Source: CALMKX01 sp036274895
GTDB lineage: Bacteria > Acidobacteriota > Thermoanaerobaculia > Multivoradales > SZUA-115
DNA: 64,000 nucleotides
Assembly: GCA_036274895.1 (NCBI GenBank)
Contig: DASUEU010000027.1
Location: forward strand, 124,001 to 188,000
Direction: 5' to 3'
Below are positions 25,120-34,100 of this stretch, one piece after another. The position numbers were made by a program, and so were the translations under genes. Each line of letters starts with the position of its first letter. The stretch's first letter is position 1. The notes beneath the pieces are model-generated. The model was not told the origin of the DNA, did not search any database, and saw nothing but the letters and a program-made list of their open reading frames with translations.

Positions 25120-26691
25120 ATGAGCATCGATTCCCCCTTCGAGGTTCCGGAGCGGTTCAACCTCGCCCAGCACCTGCTCGACCGCCGCGTCGAGGAGGGG
25201 TTGGGCGAGAAGGTCGCGTTGCGCGTGGACGGCGCGGACGGCTCGACCCGCGAGTGGACCTACCGCGAGGTCTCGGAGCTGGCGCACCGCGTCGGGGACG
25301 TGCTGCGCCGGATGGGTGTCGAGCCCGAGCAGCGGGTGATCCTCGCCGTGGCCGACTCGGCCGAGTACGCGGGCTCCCTCTTCGCCATCCTGGGCATCGG
25401 GGCCGTGGCCGTGATGGTCAACCCCCGGCTCGCCCAGGACGATCTGGCGGCGATCTTCGAGTACACCCGCGCGAGCGCGGCGATCGTCGAGAGTGAGGTG
25501 ATGGCGACCTTCCTCGCCGCCCGGGGCGCGGGCCGCTATCCGCGCCGCCTGCTCACCGTGCGCGGAGCGGTGGACGGCTTCCCGGCCCTCGAGGAGGAGC
25601 TGGCGGCGAGCTCCGGGGACTCACCGCTCGAGCCCACCCACCGGGACGACCCGGCGATCTGGCTCTTCTCGGGCGGCACCACCGGGCGGCCGAAGGCGGT
25701 GGTGCAGAGCCACGGCTCCTTCGCCAACACCACCGAGCTCTACGCTCGCCGGGCCCTGGGCTACCGGGCGAGCGACGTCACCCTTTCGGTCCCCAAGCTC
25801 TTTTTCGGCTACGCCACTGGCTCGAACCTCTTCTTCCCCTTCTCGGTAGGCGCCACGGCCGTGCTCTTCCCCGAGCACCCGACCGCCGAGATCCTGTTCG
25901 AGAAGATCCGGCGCCACCGGCCGACCATCCTGATCAACGTGCCGACCATGGTGTCGCACATGAGCCAGCACCCCGAGGCCGGGTTGCAGGACCTCACCTG
26001 CCTGCGCTTCGCCACCTCGGCGGGGGAGGCCCTGCCGGTGGCTCTCTACCACCGCTTCAAGGAGACTTTCGGCGTCGAGCTGCTGGACGGGCTGGGCACA
26101 GCCGAGATGTGGCACATCTTCGTGACCAACCTGCCCGGGGCGGTCAAGCCGGGCACCCTGGGGCGCGTGGTGCCCGGCTTCGAGCTCAGGATCGTCGACG
26201 AGGAGGGCCGCGAGGTCGGCCCCGGCGAGGTCGGGCGGATGTGGGTGCGGGGCCATTCCCGCGCCCTCTGCTACTGGCAGGCGATGGGCAAGACGATGGA
26301 GGCCTTCCAGGGCGAGTGGTACGTGGGCGGGGACCTCGCCAGCCGCGACGAGGAAGGCTACGTCTCGTACCACGGCCGGGGGGACGAGGCCCTGAAGGTG
26401 GGCGGCAAGTGGCTGGTGCCGGCCGAGGTGGAGGGCTGTTTGCTGCGCCACCCGGCGGTCAAAGAATGCGCCGTGGTGGGCGTCGCCGACGCCAGCGGCC
26501 TGACCAAGCCCCACGCCTGGGTGGTCGCCAACACCACCGCCGACGCCGCCCTCGCCGAAGAGCTCAAAGCCTGGGCTCTCTCCCGCCTCGACGCCTACAA
26601 ACACCCCCGCGAGATCCACTTCTCAGACGCCCTCCCCCGCACCCACCTGGGCAAGGTGGACCGTGGGAAGCTGCGGCGCGAAGGCGCCTGA
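25120..26691 (+). CDS. Benzoate-CoA ligase family enzyme, probably 2-aminobenzoate (anthranilate)-CoA ligase
   Basis: An ANL-superfamily acyl-CoA synthetase of 523 residues. It has the P-loop FSGGTTGRPKA (183-193), the adenine motif DGLGTAEMWHIF, the hinge YHGRGDEALKVGGKWLVP and the C-terminal catalytic Lys in THLGKVDRGKL. The GTAEMWHIFVTN and KVGGKWVSP-like stretches are typical of benzoate- and 2-aminobenzoate-CoA ligases. Placement directly after kynA and kynU, and facing an aminobenzoyl-CoA-type oxygenase/reductase operon, makes anthranilate the likely substrate. Substrate choice is inferred from context. Confidence 0.85.
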   Translation: MSIDSPFEVPERFNLAQHLLDRRVEEGLGEKVALRVDGADGSTREWTYREVSELAHRVGDVLRRMGVEPEQRVILAVADSAEYAGSLFAILGIGAVAVMVNPRLAQDDLAAIFEYTRASAAIVESEVMATFLAARGAGRYPRRLLTVRGAVDGFPALEEELAASSGDSPLEPTHRDDPAIWLFSGGTTGRPKAVVQSHGSFANTTELYARRALGYRASDVTLSVPKLFFGYATGSNLFFPFSVGATAVLFPEHPTAEILFEKIRRHRPTILINVPTMVSHMSQHPEAGLQDLTCLRFATSAGEALPVALYHRFKETFGVELLDGLGTAEMWHIFVTNLPGAVKPGTLGRVVPGFELRIVDEEGREVGPGEVGRMWVRGHSRALCYWQAMGKTMEAFQGEWYVGGDLASRDEEGYVSYHGRGDEALKVGGKWLVPAEVEGCLLRHPAVKECAVVGVADASGLTKPHAWVVANTTADAALAEELKAWALSRLDAYKHPREIHFSDALPRTHLGKVDRGKLRREGA

Positions 26692-26697
26692 GGCTCC

Positions 26698-28218
26698 CTA
26701 CTTTCCGATCCTCGCCCACCACTCCTTGGGCATCAGGTCGATGGGCAGGATGTAGCCGAGGTGGGAGTAGCCTTCGGTGTCCTCGACGGACGCGGTGGGG
26801 ACGCCGATCAGGCGGAAGCTGCCGTCCAAGGCCGCGCCGCCGGAGTTGCCGGAGGCGATCTCGGCGTCGGTCTTGAGCACCACACCGTGGCCGGTGGTGT
26901 CGAAGCCGCTGATCACCCCCCGGGTCAGGGTCACACTGGCCCGGCTGCCCAGGCCGCCGACGCTCGGGAAGCCCACGATGGTGATCGGCTCGCCCATGCG
27001 CAGGTTGCCGGGGTGGCCGAGCTCCAGGGCCGGGAAGCGGTAGCCGGCGGGCAGGGGCTGGCCATAGAAGCCGCTCTCGATCTTGACCAGGGCGAGGTCG
27101 AGGTCCTTGTCGTGGAGCTTGACGCTGCCCCGGAACATCTCCAGGGTGGGCCGGCGGGGGTCCAGGCAGAGGCCGATCACCAGCTCGCCGGGGGCGAGCA
27201 GGTTGCCGGCGTCGTCCTCGACCACGTGGTAGTTGGTGAGCACCCAGCCGTCGGGGGAGACCAGCGTGCCGCTGCCGGTCGCAGTCTCGGTCAAGATCTC
27301 GACGGTGCCGAGCAGGGCGCGGTCGAGCCCGTCGGTGGGGGCGCGCAAGGTCGGGATGGCCAGCAGCTCGGGCGGCGGCGTGGCCTCGAACCGCGCGTGC
27401 ACGGTGAAGCCCACCGGATCCAGCTCGAAGGGGTCGAAGACGTTGACGTACCAGGTGCCGGCGGCCAAGGGAGGATCGGTCGAACGGTCGATCAGCAGCG
27501 TCTCGCGCCCCCGCACGCTCTCGGCCACCAGATCGGTGGGCTCGCGCTCGAAGATCGGCCGGCCGCGACGCGCGATCAGGTCGAGGTCGCCGTAGACGTC
27601 GTCGAGGTCGATGCGCAGCACGCGGGCCGTGGAGGGCACCTCGATGCGGAAGGTGCGGAACCAGCCGCTCTCGGGAGTGGTCTGGCTGGTGATCGGCTGG
27701 CCCGGGGCGAGAGGGCCGTCCACCCGGGCCTGGATGATCTCCGCGGTGAGGGTGAACGGCAGCTCGCGCGCCCGCTTCTTGCCGATGCGCGGCTCGCTCT
27801 CGAGGTTGTAGACCACGTCGATGTAGTAGACGCCGGGAGCAAGCGGCGGGTCGTTGGCGCGGGAGATGCGCAGGGTCTCGTTGTAGAGGTCGGAGATCGC
27901 TTCGTGCTCGGCGTCTTCCTCGTAGTCGAGGATCGGCGCGCCGTGGCGGGCGAAGAGGTCGAGGTCCACCGGCGAGCCGTCCAGGCGCAGGGTCAGCACC
28001 ATGGCGTTCTCCGGCACGGTCACTCGAAAGCTCGCCCAGCGCTGCTCCCCCCAATCGATCACTCCGGCGGCGGGCCGGCCGACCTCCAGGAAGGGACCGA
28101 GGTCCACCTCGGGGGTGGTGCCGCCAGCGCCTTCCTCCTCTTGGCCCCGGGCGAGCGCCGGCGCGAGCAGGCAGAGGGCGACCAAGGCCCGGACGGCGCA
28201 GCGGCGTGCGGCGTTCAC
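26698..28218 (-). CDS. Secreted trypsin-like serine protease with two N-terminal PPC-like domains
   Basis: The GTG at 28218 overlaps the preceding stop as GTGA and yields 506 residues with a signal peptide (VRALVALCLLAPALARGQ). Two beta-sandwich regions with LRLDGSPVDLDLFARHG and IDLDDVYGDLDLIARRG match bacterial pre-peptidase C-terminal domains. The protease domain shows GWVLTNYHVV (His), DLDLALVKI (Asp) and ASGNSGGA (Ser), a DegP/trypsin-type triad; no PDZ domain was seen. It is the last gene of the aromatic-degradation operon, but it has no obvious role in that pathway. Confidence 0.87.
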   Translation of the reverse strand: MNAARRCAVRALVALCLLAPALARGQEEEGAGGTTPEVDLGPFLEVGRPAAGVIDWGEQRWASFRVTVPENAMVLTLRLDGSPVDLDLFARHGAPILDYEEDAEHEAISDLYNETLRISRANDPPLAPGVYYIDVVYNLESEPRIGKKRARELPFTLTAEIIQARVDGPLAPGQPITSQTTPESGWFRTFRIEVPSTARVLRIDLDDVYGDLDLIARRGRPIFEREPTDLVAESVRGRETLLIDRSTDPPLAAGTWYVNVFDPFELDPVGFTVHARFEATPPPELLAIPTLRAPTDGLDRALLGTVEILTETATGSGTLVSPDGWVLTNYHVVEDDAGNLLAPGELVIGLCLDPRRPTLEMFRGSVKLHDKDLDLALVKIESGFYGQPLPAGYRFPALELGHPGNLRMGEPITIVGFPSVGGLGSRASVTLTRGVISGFDTTGHGVVLKTDAEIASGNSGGAALDGSFRLIGVPTASVEDTEGYSHLGYILPIDLMPKEWWARIGK

Positions 28219-29360
28219 GGCATCCCCCCGGCGACGATCAGGCCGCGGTCGGCGAGGGCTCTGGCGAAGCTCGGATCCCGGCGCCAGAGGCTCTCGGAAC
28301 GCACCTTCTCGCTGCGCGTCATGGCCTTGAGGGCGAAAGCGAGGGGGTCGAGGTCGAGATCCTGGCGGGCGTTCTCGAACCACTCGAGGCTGGCCTGGGC
28401 CGCCTGCTGGTAGGTCTCGACGCTCGGCCGGCGCTGCTCCTCGTAGGCGGCGAAGGCAGCGGGCAGGCCGGGCTCGCTGGCCAGGGCGTCGGCCAGGGCC
28501 ACGGCGTCCTCCATGGCCAGCTTGGTGCCCGAGCCGATCGAGAAGTGAGCCGTGTGGACCGCGTCACCCAGCAGCACCGCCTTGCCGTGGCTCCACCGGC
28601 GGCAGCGCACGGTGGCGAACTGGATCCACCGCGACAGGTTCGAGAGCAGAGAGTAACCGTCGAGATCCTCCTCGAAGACCCCCTCCAGGAAGGCCCGGCT
28701 CTCCTCCTCGGCGGCCCGGTCGAGGCCGGCGGCGCGCCAGCTCTGCTCGTCGCACTCGACGATGAAGGTCGAGAGGTCCGGGCTGAACTTGTAGGAGTGG
28801 GCGATGTAGAGGCCCTGCGCCCGCTCGCGGAAGGTCAGGGTGAGGGCGTGGAAGAGGCGGTGGGTGCCGTACCAGACGTAGCGGTTCCGGCGGAAGTCGA
28901 GCTCCGGTCCGAAAGCGTCCCTCCAGGTCTCCCGCACCAGGCTTTTCACGCCGTCGGCGCCGACCAGCAGGTCGTGGGGGGGCAGCTCGTCGAGGCTGGT
29001 GATCTCGACCCCGAAGTGCAGGTCCACACCCAGCTCGCGGCATCGCTCCTGGAGCACCTGGAGGAGGGAGATGCGGGCGATGCCGGCGAAGCGGTTGCCG
29101 CCGATCGTCACCTTCTCGCCGCGATGGACGATCTCCAGGTTCTCCCAAGTGACCAGCCGCTCCTCGATCCGCTCCGAGACCACGGGGTCGGGGGTCTCGA
29201 GCCCGGCCAGGGTCTTGCCCGAGAAGACCACGCCCCAGCCGAAGGTGCTGGAGGCGGGGTTGCGTTCGAGCACGGTCACCGAGCTGGCCGGCTCTCGCCC
29301 CTTGATCAGGGCCGCCAGGTAGAGCCCCGCCGGGCCTCCACCGAGGATCACGACCTTCAT
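28215..29360 (-). CDS. FAD monooxygenase, counterpart of the N-terminal half of 2-aminobenzoyl-CoA monooxygenase/reductase
   Basis: A 381-residue group A flavin hydroxylase: VVILGGGPAGLYLA at the N-terminus, LLVGADGVKSLVR in the middle, and LLGDAVHTAHFSIGSGTKLAMEDA as the second FAD motif. The last of these, with its GSGTK, is typical of salicylyl-CoA 5-hydroxylase and 2-aminobenzoyl-CoA monooxygenase. Those enzymes are usually fused to an old-yellow-enzyme domain. Here the OYE is a separate gene located upstream and overlapping by 4 nt (ATGA), so the two polypeptides probably form one complex that dearomatises the aryl-CoA. Confidence 0.85.
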   Translation of the reverse strand: MKVVILGGGPAGLYLAALIKGREPASSVTVLERNPASSTFGWGVVFSGKTLAGLETPDPVVSERIEERLVTWENLEIVHRGEKVTIGGNRFAGIARISLLQVLQERCRELGVDLHFGVEITSLDELPPHDLLVGADGVKSLVRETWRDAFGPELDFRRNRYVWYGTHRLFHALTLTFRERAQGLYIAHSYKFSPDLSTFIVECDEQSWRAAGLDRAAEEESRAFLEGVFEEDLDGYSLLSNLSRWIQFATVRCRRWSHGKAVLLGDAVHTAHFSIGSGTKLAMEDAVALADALASEPGLPAAFAAYEEQRRPSVETYQQAAQASLEWFENARQDLDLDPLAFALKAMTRSEKVRSESLWRRDPSFARALADRGLIVAGGMP

Positions 29361-30823
29361 GCGGGACCTCCTGCCGAAGGCTGCCAGGGGGGAGCGAGCA
29401 GGCGGCGCCGGCCGTCGGCGGCACGGGCGACCCCCGGCGCGTCGAGATCGAGCCGGTCCCACAGCTGGCAGGTCACCTGCTTGTGCACCTGGTCGAGACC
29501 CTCGCAGTAGTTGCAGTAAACACAGCGGCGGATCTCCTCCCCCGCCCCCAGCCTCATCTTGCGCCACCAGTCGGGGTCGGCCAGGCTCTGGCGGGCGGCC
29601 CCGACGACATCGGCGTCCCCCCGGGTGAGCAGGTCCTCGGCCTGGCGGAAGCTGGTGATGCCGCCGGTGGCGACGATGGGCGTCGAGAGGCCGGTCTCGC
29701 GCAGGGCGGCGCGGATCTGCCGGGCCGCGCCGAGGTTGCGGCCGAACGGCCCGCGGGCGTCGGAGAGCGCCGTGGGCATGCACTCGTAGCCGGAGGGGCC
29801 GGTGTAGGGGTAGGCCGCCCAGCCCACTCGCGGCTGCTTGGCGTCCTCGAACTTGCCGCCGCGCGACAGCGACAGGAAGTCCATCCCCGAGCGCGCCAGC
29901 TCGACCCCGAAAAAGCAGGCGTCCGCGAGCGTCGAGCCGTCATCGATCGCCTCGTCGGCGAGGTAGCGGCAGCCGACCGGATAGCCCTCGCCGACTCGCT
30001 CGCGCACCCGGCGGAACACCTCGACGGGTAGGCGGATGCGGCCCTCGCGGGAGCCACCGTAGCCGTCGCTCCGGGAGTTGCGGGCGGAGAGGAAGGAGGC
30101 CATGGTGTAGGCGTGGGCGTAGTGCAGCTCCACGCCGTCGAAGCCCGCCTGCTGTGCCCGCACGGCTGCGGCCGCGAAGAGGTCGGGGAGCACCCGCGGC
30201 AGCTCGGCGATCTGGGGCAGGTGGAGGTCCGTGACCCGTTCGCGGTAGCCGAAGCGCAGGGCCTCGAGCTCGCGCTCGTCGAGCACGGCGGGCAGCTCGG
30301 CATCGGCCAAGGCGAGCAGGGCCTCGCGGACCGCCTCGTCGCCGAGACCGTGGCCGAAGAAGGCCCGGTGCCGGTCGGTCAGGGTGAGGAAGCGGCGAAA
30401 GAACTTCTCGGGCTCGGGGCGGCGGCGGATGGCGAGGAAGTCGATGATCTGGATCAGCAGCCGGGTGCGCCCGCCGCTCGCCCTCTTGACCGTCGCCACC
30501 AGCTCGGCGAGGCCGGGCAGGAAGCGGTCATGGCCGATGCGCAGCAGGGGGCCGCTCGGCACGTCGCGGATGCCGGTGGCCTCGACCACGAGGGCGCCGG
30601 GCTGGCCCTGGGCGAAGCGCTCGTACCAGGCCAGCACGTCGTCCGTCACGAAGCCATCCTCGGTGGAGCGCCAGGGCACCATGGCCGGCACCCAGGTGCG
30701 CTCGGCGAGGGCCAACGGTCCCAACGAGATCGGCGAGAAGAGCCGCGAGCGCTCGGCCTCCTCCGCGCTCGGCCAGTCTCCCGGCGGACTCTCGTGCCTG
30801 ATGCGCTCCGGCGGTTTCCACAT
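29357..30823 (-). CDS. Old-yellow-enzyme (NADH:flavin oxidoreductase), counterpart of the reductase half of 2-aminobenzoyl-CoA monooxygenase/reductase
   Basis: A 488-residue OYE-fold TIM barrel with LFSPISLGPLALAERTWVPAM at the start, GFDGVELHYAHAYTMASFLS (catalytic His region, HYAHAY) and ARNSRSDGYGGS, all family hallmarks. Near the C-terminus CVYCNYC followed 11 residues later by another Cys resembles the iron-sulfur site of 2,4-dienoyl-CoA reductases. In fused anthraniloyl-CoA enzymes the OYE part reduces the hydroxylated ring; this gene should do the same as a separate subunit. It is translated just before the monooxygenase. Confidence 0.86.
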   Translation of the reverse strand: MWKPPERIRHESPPGDWPSAEEAERSRLFSPISLGPLALAERTWVPAMVPWRSTEDGFVTDDVLAWYERFAQGQPGALVVEATGIRDVPSGPLLRIGHDRFLPGLAELVATVKRASGGRTRLLIQIIDFLAIRRRPEPEKFFRRFLTLTDRHRAFFGHGLGDEAVREALLALADAELPAVLDERELEALRFGYRERVTDLHLPQIAELPRVLPDLFAAAAVRAQQAGFDGVELHYAHAYTMASFLSARNSRSDGYGGSREGRIRLPVEVFRRVRERVGEGYPVGCRYLADEAIDDGSTLADACFFGVELARSGMDFLSLSRGGKFEDAKQPRVGWAAYPYTGPSGYECMPTALSDARGPFGRNLGAARQIRAALRETGLSTPIVATGGITSFRQAEDLLTRGDADVVGAARQSLADPDWWRKMRLGAGEEIRRCVYCNYCEGLDQVHKQVTCQLWDRLDLDAPGVARAADGRRRLLAPPWQPSAGGPA

Positions 30824-30853
30824 TTTGCGTTCGGGCAGTATATCCGCCCCGGC

Positions 30854-32050
30854 TCAGGCCCCTTGGGAGCGCTTGAGCAGCTCACGGGCAATCACCAGGT
30901 GCTGGATCTCGGTGGTGCCCTCGTAGATGCGCAGGGCGCGGATCGAGCGATAGAGGCGGTCGACGGGGTGGTCGACCAGCACCCCGCGGCCGCCCAGGAT
31001 CTGCACCGCGCCGTCGACCACCCGCTGGGCCGCCTCCGCGGCGTAGGACTTGGCCATCGCCGCCTCGTAGGTGGCGCGGGGGGCACCGGAGGCGATCTCC
31101 CACGCCGCCCGGTAGGTCAAGAGGCGAGCCGCGGCCAGCTCGGTGGCCATCTCGGCGAGGCGGGCCTGCACCAGCTGGTGCTCGGCCAGGGGCCGGCCGA
31201 ACTGCCGCCGCCCCCGGGCGTGGGCGAGGGCCTCCTCGAGGGCTCGGGCCGCCATGCCGCAGGCGGCCGCCGCCACCGTGGGGCGCAGCCGATCGAGGGT
31301 CGCGAGGCCGAGCTTGAAGCCCTCCCCCGGTCCTCCCAGCACGGCCTCGGCGCCGACCCGGCAGCCCCGAAAAGCGAGCTCCCCGAGCGGGTGCGGGGAG
31401 GAGAGCACCTGGGCGCGGACGAAGGTGAGGCCCGGGTCCCCGGCCTCGACCAGGAAGGCGCCGATGCCCTTGGCGCCGGCTCCCGGCGCGGTCTGGGCGA
31501 AGACCACGTAATAGTCGGCCACGCCGGCGTTGGTGATCAGGTGCTTGCCACCCTCGAGCACGTAGCCGTCGCCGTCGGCATGGGCGAGGGTGGTCATCGA
31601 CGCCACGTCCGAGCCGGCCTCGGGCTCGGTCATGGCGAAGGCGGCCATGGCCTCCCCGGCCGCCACCCGCCCCAGCCAGCGGGCGCGGGCGGCGTCGTTG
31701 CCGGACAGGGTGAGGGGCATCGAGCCCAAGCCCTGGAGGGCGAAGACGGAGTCCGCCAGGGGCGAGGCAGCAGCCAGGGCCTCACGGATCAGGCACAGGG
31801 CCAGGGCGTCCGGAGCTCCGGCAACGCCGCCCCAGGCCTCGGGGATCGCCCACCGGCAGAGCCCGGCTCTCCCCAGCTCGCCGAGCAACTCCCGGGCCTC
31901 GACCCGCGCCGCCTCGTCCGTCAGCGCCTCCGGCCGCCCGGCCAGCCGCTCCCTGGCGAACGTCTCGGCCTCCCGGGCCAGGTCCAGGTGGCGCTCCGCG
32001 AGGAAGGGCTTGAGCAGAGCCAGGTCGTGCCAGCCCATCCCGGCGCTCAT
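30854..32050 (-). CDS. Acyl-CoA dehydrogenase
   Basis: A 398-residue flavoprotein with the FAD/substrate motif AFAMTEPEAGSDVASM, a second FAD segment QVLSSPHPLGELAFRG and the C-terminal QILGGRGVLVDHPVDRLYRSIRALRIYEGTTEIQHLVIARELL, which carries the usual RxxxIYEGTxEI signature. It probably acts on the alicyclic CoA ester left after ring reduction. It overlaps the enoyl-CoA hydratase gene by 4 nt. It might also serve general acyl-CoA oxidation. Confidence 0.9.
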   Translation of the reverse strand: MSAGMGWHDLALLKPFLAERHLDLAREAETFARERLAGRPEALTDEAARVEARELLGELGRAGLCRWAIPEAWGGVAGAPDALALCLIREALAAASPLADSVFALQGLGSMPLTLSGNDAARARWLGRVAAGEAMAAFAMTEPEAGSDVASMTTLAHADGDGYVLEGGKHLITNAGVADYYVVFAQTAPGAGAKGIGAFLVEAGDPGLTFVRAQVLSSPHPLGELAFRGCRVGAEAVLGGPGEGFKLGLATLDRLRPTVAAAACGMAARALEEALAHARGRRQFGRPLAEHQLVQARLAEMATELAAARLLTYRAAWEIASGAPRATYEAAMAKSYAAEAAQRVVDGAVQILGGRGVLVDHPVDRLYRSIRALRIYEGTTEIQHLVIARELLKRSQGA

Positions 32051-32847
32051 CGGAAGACCGCCTTGCGCTTGTCGACGAAGGCGCGGTGGGCCTCCTTGAA
32101 GTTGGGGTCGAGCATGCAGGCGGCCTGGATCTCGGTCTCGGCGGCCAATGCGCTCTCGAAGTCCATCGTCTGCTCCCTCAGCACCATCATCTTGGTCACC
32201 GAGAGGCCGAACGACGGCCCGCGGGCGAGCCTCTCCGCCCAGGCGCGGGCTTCGGTCAGGGCTTCGCCGTCCGCCACCACCCGGTTGTAGAGGCCCATGG
32301 CGCAGGCGTCGCGGGCCGAGACGAAGTCCCCGAACATCAGCAGCTCCATGGCCCGGCCCTGGCCGACCAGCCTGGGCAGTAGCCAGGAGGCGCCCATGTC
32401 CGCACCCGAGAGCCCGACCTTGGTGAACAGGAAGGCGATCTTGGCGCTCTCGGCGGCCACGCGCAGGTCGCAGGCCGAGGCGATCACCGCGCCGGCCCCG
32501 GCGACGGTGCCGTTCAAGGCGCCGAGGATCGGCCGGCGGCAGCGCAGCATGGCGAGGATCAGGGCGCCGGTCGCGCGGGTGAACTCCAGCAGGCCCTGGA
32601 AATCACGCTCGAGCAGGGGCCCGATGATGTCCTCGACGTCGCCTCCCGAGCAGAAGGCCCGGCCCTCGCCGGTGAGCACGATGGCGCGCACCCCCTCCTC
32701 TCCGTCGAGGGCGCGGAAGGTCTCCGCGAGCTCGCGGTAGACCTCGAAAGTCAGGGCGTTCAAGCGCTCGGGGCGCGAGAGGGTGATGGTGGCCACGCCG
32801 GTGTCGGCGTCATGGTGGTAGCGGAAGCTCTCGGGCGCGATGGGCAT
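32047..32847 (-). CDS. Enoyl-CoA hydratase/isomerase family protein
   Basis: A 266-residue crotonase-fold enzyme. The first oxyanion-hole segment is AFCSGGDVEDI and the second is LNGTVAGAGAVIASACDLRVAA, followed by FLFTKVGLSGADMGASWLLPRLVG. One of the two catalytic Glu positions in that last stretch appears replaced (GADMGA), so isomerase or hydrolase chemistry is possible. In the aerobic hybrid aryl-CoA pathways enzymes of this family hydrate or open the ring. It is translationally coupled to the acyl-CoA dehydrogenase. Confidence 0.88.
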   Translation of the reverse strand: MPIAPESFRYHHDADTGVATITLSRPERLNALTFEVYRELAETFRALDGEEGVRAIVLTGEGRAFCSGGDVEDIIGPLLERDFQGLLEFTRATGALILAMLRCRRPILGALNGTVAGAGAVIASACDLRVAAESAKIAFLFTKVGLSGADMGASWLLPRLVGQGRAMELLMFGDFVSARDACAMGLYNRVVADGEALTEARAWAERLARGPSFGLSVTKMMVLREQTMDFESALAAETEIQAACMLDPNFKEAHRAFVDKRKAVFR

Positions 32848-32867
32848 GGTGGTCTCCTCGGCCGGGA

Positions 32868-32887
32868 GGGCGCACGGCTGTGCGCCC
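32868..32887. repeat. REP-like palindrome (GGGCGCAC...GTGCGCCC)
   Basis: An 8-bp perfect stem GGGCGCAC/GTGCGCCC with a 4-nt loop in the 54-nt gap between the RidA and enoyl-CoA hydratase genes. It shares its GGCGCACGG core with the palindrome at 36373-36390, which suggests a dispersed extragenic family. Confidence 0.6.
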
Positions 32888-32901
32888 CCACGGCTGACGT
32901 T

Positions 32902-33324
32902 TCAGCGACTCTGTGGCTCAGGCACCACGGCCGTGGCTTCGATCTCGACCTTGGCCTCGGGCACTACCAGGGCCGCCACCTGGAGCAAGGCCATGGCCGG
33001 GTAACAGCGGCCCATCACCCGGCGGTAGGCCTCGCCCACGGCCGAAAGATCCGCCAGATACTCGGCGCACGAGGTGACGTAGAAGTTGATGCGGCCGATG
33101 TGCTCCGGCCCACCCCCGGCCGCTCGCACCACCGCGAGCACGTTGCCGAGGGCTGCTTCGAACTGTTCGATGAAGGTGGTGCCGCGCAGCTGGCCCCCGG
33201 CGTCCCAGGCGATCTGCCCGGCGACGAAGAGCAGGCGCCCTCCGGGCGGCGCCAGCATGCCGTTCGAGTAGCCCCGTGGCGCGCCCAGGGACTCGGGGTT
33301 GATCGGGGTCATGGCCGCGCTCAT
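32902..33324 (-). CDS. RidA/YjgF-family protein (enamine/imine deaminase)
   Basis: The start at 33324 overlaps the SDR stop (ATGA) and gives 140 residues. RidA features are the N-terminal PRGYSNGMLAPPGGRLLFVAGQIAW strand pair, the VVRAAGGGPEHIGRINFYVTS turn and the C-terminal YPAMALLQVAALVVPEAKVEIEATAVV, although the active-site Arg of classical RidA (usually R in PARS/TR) is not evident. RidA proteins hydrolyse enamine/imine intermediates. Removing the amino group of a dearomatised 2-aminobenzoyl-CoA ring would need exactly this chemistry. Confidence 0.87.
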   Translation of the reverse strand: MSAAMTPINPESLGAPRGYSNGMLAPPGGRLLFVAGQIAWDAGGQLRGTTFIEQFEAALGNVLAVVRAAGGGPEHIGRINFYVTSCAEYLADLSAVGEAYRRVMGRCYPAMALLQVAALVVPEAKVEIEATAVVPEPQSR

Positions 33325-34100
33325 GGGATGTAACCTCCGCCGTCGAGCACCCAGGCCTGACCGTTGACCCCCTTGGCCCGCGGATCGCACAGGCAGCGCA
33401 CCAGATAGGCCACCTCCTCGGGCTCGAAGATCCGGCCCTGGGGGCTCATCTTGGCCAGGCGGGTGCGGGCGTCCTGGTCCGAAAGCCCCGTCTTCTCGCG
33501 GATCTTGGCCACCGACTGCTCGGTCATCGGGGTGGCGACGTAGCCGGGGCAGACGGCGTTGACCGTCACCCCCTTGGCGGCGAGCTCCAGGGCGAGCGAG
33601 CGGGTCAGACCGATGACGGCATGCTTGGTGGCGGTGTAGGCCGAGATGTAGGGAGCCCCGGCCAGGCCGGCCACCGAGGCGACGTTGACCACCCGCCCCC
33701 AGCCGCGGCTCGCCATCTCCGGGGCGAACTCCTTGGCGCAGAGGAAGACCCCGTGGACGTTGACCTGCATCAGCCTCTCGAGCTCGGACAGCTCGAGCAG
33801 CTTGAGTGGTGCCGAGGAGGCGATGCCGGCGTTGTTGACCAGGATGTCGACCTGGCCGAAGGCCTCGCGGGCGGCGCGGCCGAGGGCTTCCACCTCGTCG
33901 GGCAGGGTGACGTCGCACCGCGCGGCGGCGGCCCGGTAGCCCTGGCTCACCAGGCTCGCGGCCACCGCCTCGACGTCGGAGCGGGAACGGGCGGCGACCA
34001 TCACGGCCGCCCCCTCGCGGGCCAGCTCGGCCGCCACCGCGGCGCCGATGCCTCGGCCGCCGCCGGTGACGACGGCCGTCTTGCCGGAAAGCGCGCTCAT
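33321..34100 (-). CDS. Short-chain dehydrogenase/reductase (3-hydroxyacyl-CoA dehydrogenase-like)
   Basis: A 259-residue classical SDR: TGGGRGIG for the cofactor, NNAGIAS, the Ser-Tyr-Lys triad with VASVAGLAGAPYISAYTATK, and the C-terminal LDGGGYIP ending. It fits the NAD(P)-dependent oxidation of a hydroxylated ring or hydroxyacyl-CoA in the aryl-CoA pathway. Coupled by ATGA on both sides, with the creatininase-like gene upstream and RidA downstream. Confidence 0.9.
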   Translation of the reverse strand: MSALSGKTAVVTGGGRGIGAAVAAELAREGAAVMVAARSRSDVEAVAASLVSQGYRAAAARCDVTLPDEVEALGRAAREAFGQVDILVNNAGIASSAPLKLLELSELERLMQVNVHGVFLCAKEFAPEMASRGWGRVVNVASVAGLAGAPYISAYTATKHAVIGLTRSLALELAAKGVTVNAVCPGYVATPMTEQSVAKIREKTGLSDQDARTRLAKMSPQGRIFEPEEVAYLVRCLCDPRAKGVNGQAWVLDGGGYIP

